Source of the DNA: a virus
DNA length: 24,542 nucleotides
Strand: one strand, 5' to 3'
IMG/VR virus record: IMGVR_UViG_3300027759_000404
Span: 1-24,542 of that record
The notes below the pieces were generated by a model. The model was not told the origin of the DNA, made no database searches, and was given only the letters and a program-made list of their open reading frames with translations. The position numbers and the translations under genes are program-made. Of the stretch, positions 24,120-24,542 are shown one piece after another (the stretch's first letter is position 1; every line of letters starts with the position of its first letter).

Positions 24120-24542
24120 ATGGCTACCGGAACAATTATTCAGATAAAACGAACGGCTAATATTGCCGCTCCAACGGTAAGCGATCTTGCAGAAGCAGAA
24201 TTAGCTTATTCCCAAGATGCATCCTCCGACGGTGCCGGTGCTATACTTTATATTGAATCGGTTAATGCTAATGCATCTCCTTCGATTCATAAGGTTGGTG
24301 GTAAGTACTACACAGATATCGTTGATGGGGCTACTGCCAATAATACAGCTGGTAACTTAGTAAAGAGAGATGGCTCAGGTAACTTCTCTGCTAACACTAT
24401 TACAGCAGCAACCTTTACCGGTAATATATCAGGTAGGGCTTCTAGCGCAACAATTGCGAATACCGCTAATACATTAACTACAGCTAGAAACATTACTCTT
24501 GGTGGTGATCTAACCGGTAATGCATTCTTTAATGGTTCAGCA
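24120..24542 (+). CDS. Tail-fibre protein, 3' partial
   Basis: An AGAGGA lies before the ATG, and the frame stays open for 141 codons to the window edge, so the gene continues outside. It begins MATGTIIQIKRTANIAAPTV, then 'DLAEAELAYSQDASSDGAG', which resembles the 'FKR....P....L..GELA' start of many phage fibres. The later part is a repeat-like fibre shaft: 'KRDGSGNFSANTITAATFTG', 'NISGRASSATIANTANTLT', 'ARNITLGGDLTGNAFFNGSA'. This style of Gly-Asn-Thr repeats is typical of marine T4-like long fibre shafts, in which the C-terminus binds the host. Inferred to be the main fibre of cassette B. Confidence 0.82.
   Translation, partial: MATGTIIQIKRTANIAAPTVSDLAEAELAYSQDASSDGAGAILYIESVNANASPSIHKVGGKYYTDIVDGATANNTAGNLVKRDGSGNFSANTITAATFTGNISGRASSATIANTANTLTTARNITLGGDLTGNAFFNGSA

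Noticed and set aside
1-24542. CRISPR array, tRNA, insertion sequence, toxin-antitoxin or anti-defence genes
   Set aside because: I saw no regularly spaced repeats, cloverleaf, transposase or such gene. The whole window is a structural-gene block.

Overview
This window is a piece of a T4-like myovirus genome. It runs from late baseplate genes into the tail-fibre region. All real genes are on the + strand and tightly packed: stop and start codons often overlap as TAATG or ATGA, and almost no DNA is non-coding. The sequence looks AT-rich. Gene content (gp53, a gp27-like hub, a split gp5, PAAR, gp25, gp6, gp8, a DUF4815-type giant, modular fibre proteins) and T4-type late promoters (TATAAATA) point to a marine T4-like phage of the cyanophage/pelagiphage kind. 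The host cannot be fixed from this window.

Layout. (1) 2-6316, hub and spike: gp53 (5' end cut off), a gp27-like hub protein, a protein with the gp5-type OB domain plus a lysozyme-like hydrolase module, a second protein with the gp5-type beta-helix spike ending in an M15 peptidase, an unknown 207-residue protein and a PAAR spike tip. (2) 6319-12782, wedge: a late promoter, then gp25, gp6, a 23-codon mini-ORF, a 530-residue structural protein in the place where gp7 might be expected, a 146-residue fibre/collar-like protein, and gp8 roughly twice its T4 size because of a run of Gly-x-Gly-Tyr repeats. (3) 12793-19279: a giant DUF4815-type structural gene that is frameshifted near 17.66 kb, followed by a small coiled-coil protein. 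(4) 19271-23387, fibre cassette A, with late promoters: two related fibre proteins, an FN3 plus double glycine-rich adhesin-like protein, and a 166-residue companion. (5) 23408-24542, fibre cassette B: terminator, paired late promoters, an Ig-like small protein, a small fibre-linked protein and the start of a repetitive tail fibre cut by the window edge.

How they work together: gp53, gp25, gp6 and gp8 form wedge parts. The gp27-like, gp5-like and PAAR proteins form the central piercing device, which here seems to carry two different peptidoglycan-degrading activities on two polypeptides. The downstream proteins are likely fibres, fibre connectors and adhesins that set host recognition. I saw no tRNA, CRISPR array, insertion sequence or antisense gene. 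The most notable items are the split, double-armed spike, the frameshift in the giant gene, the DUF4214-like insert, the duplicated glycine-rich adhesin, and the compact late promoters fused to stop codons or to a terminator.
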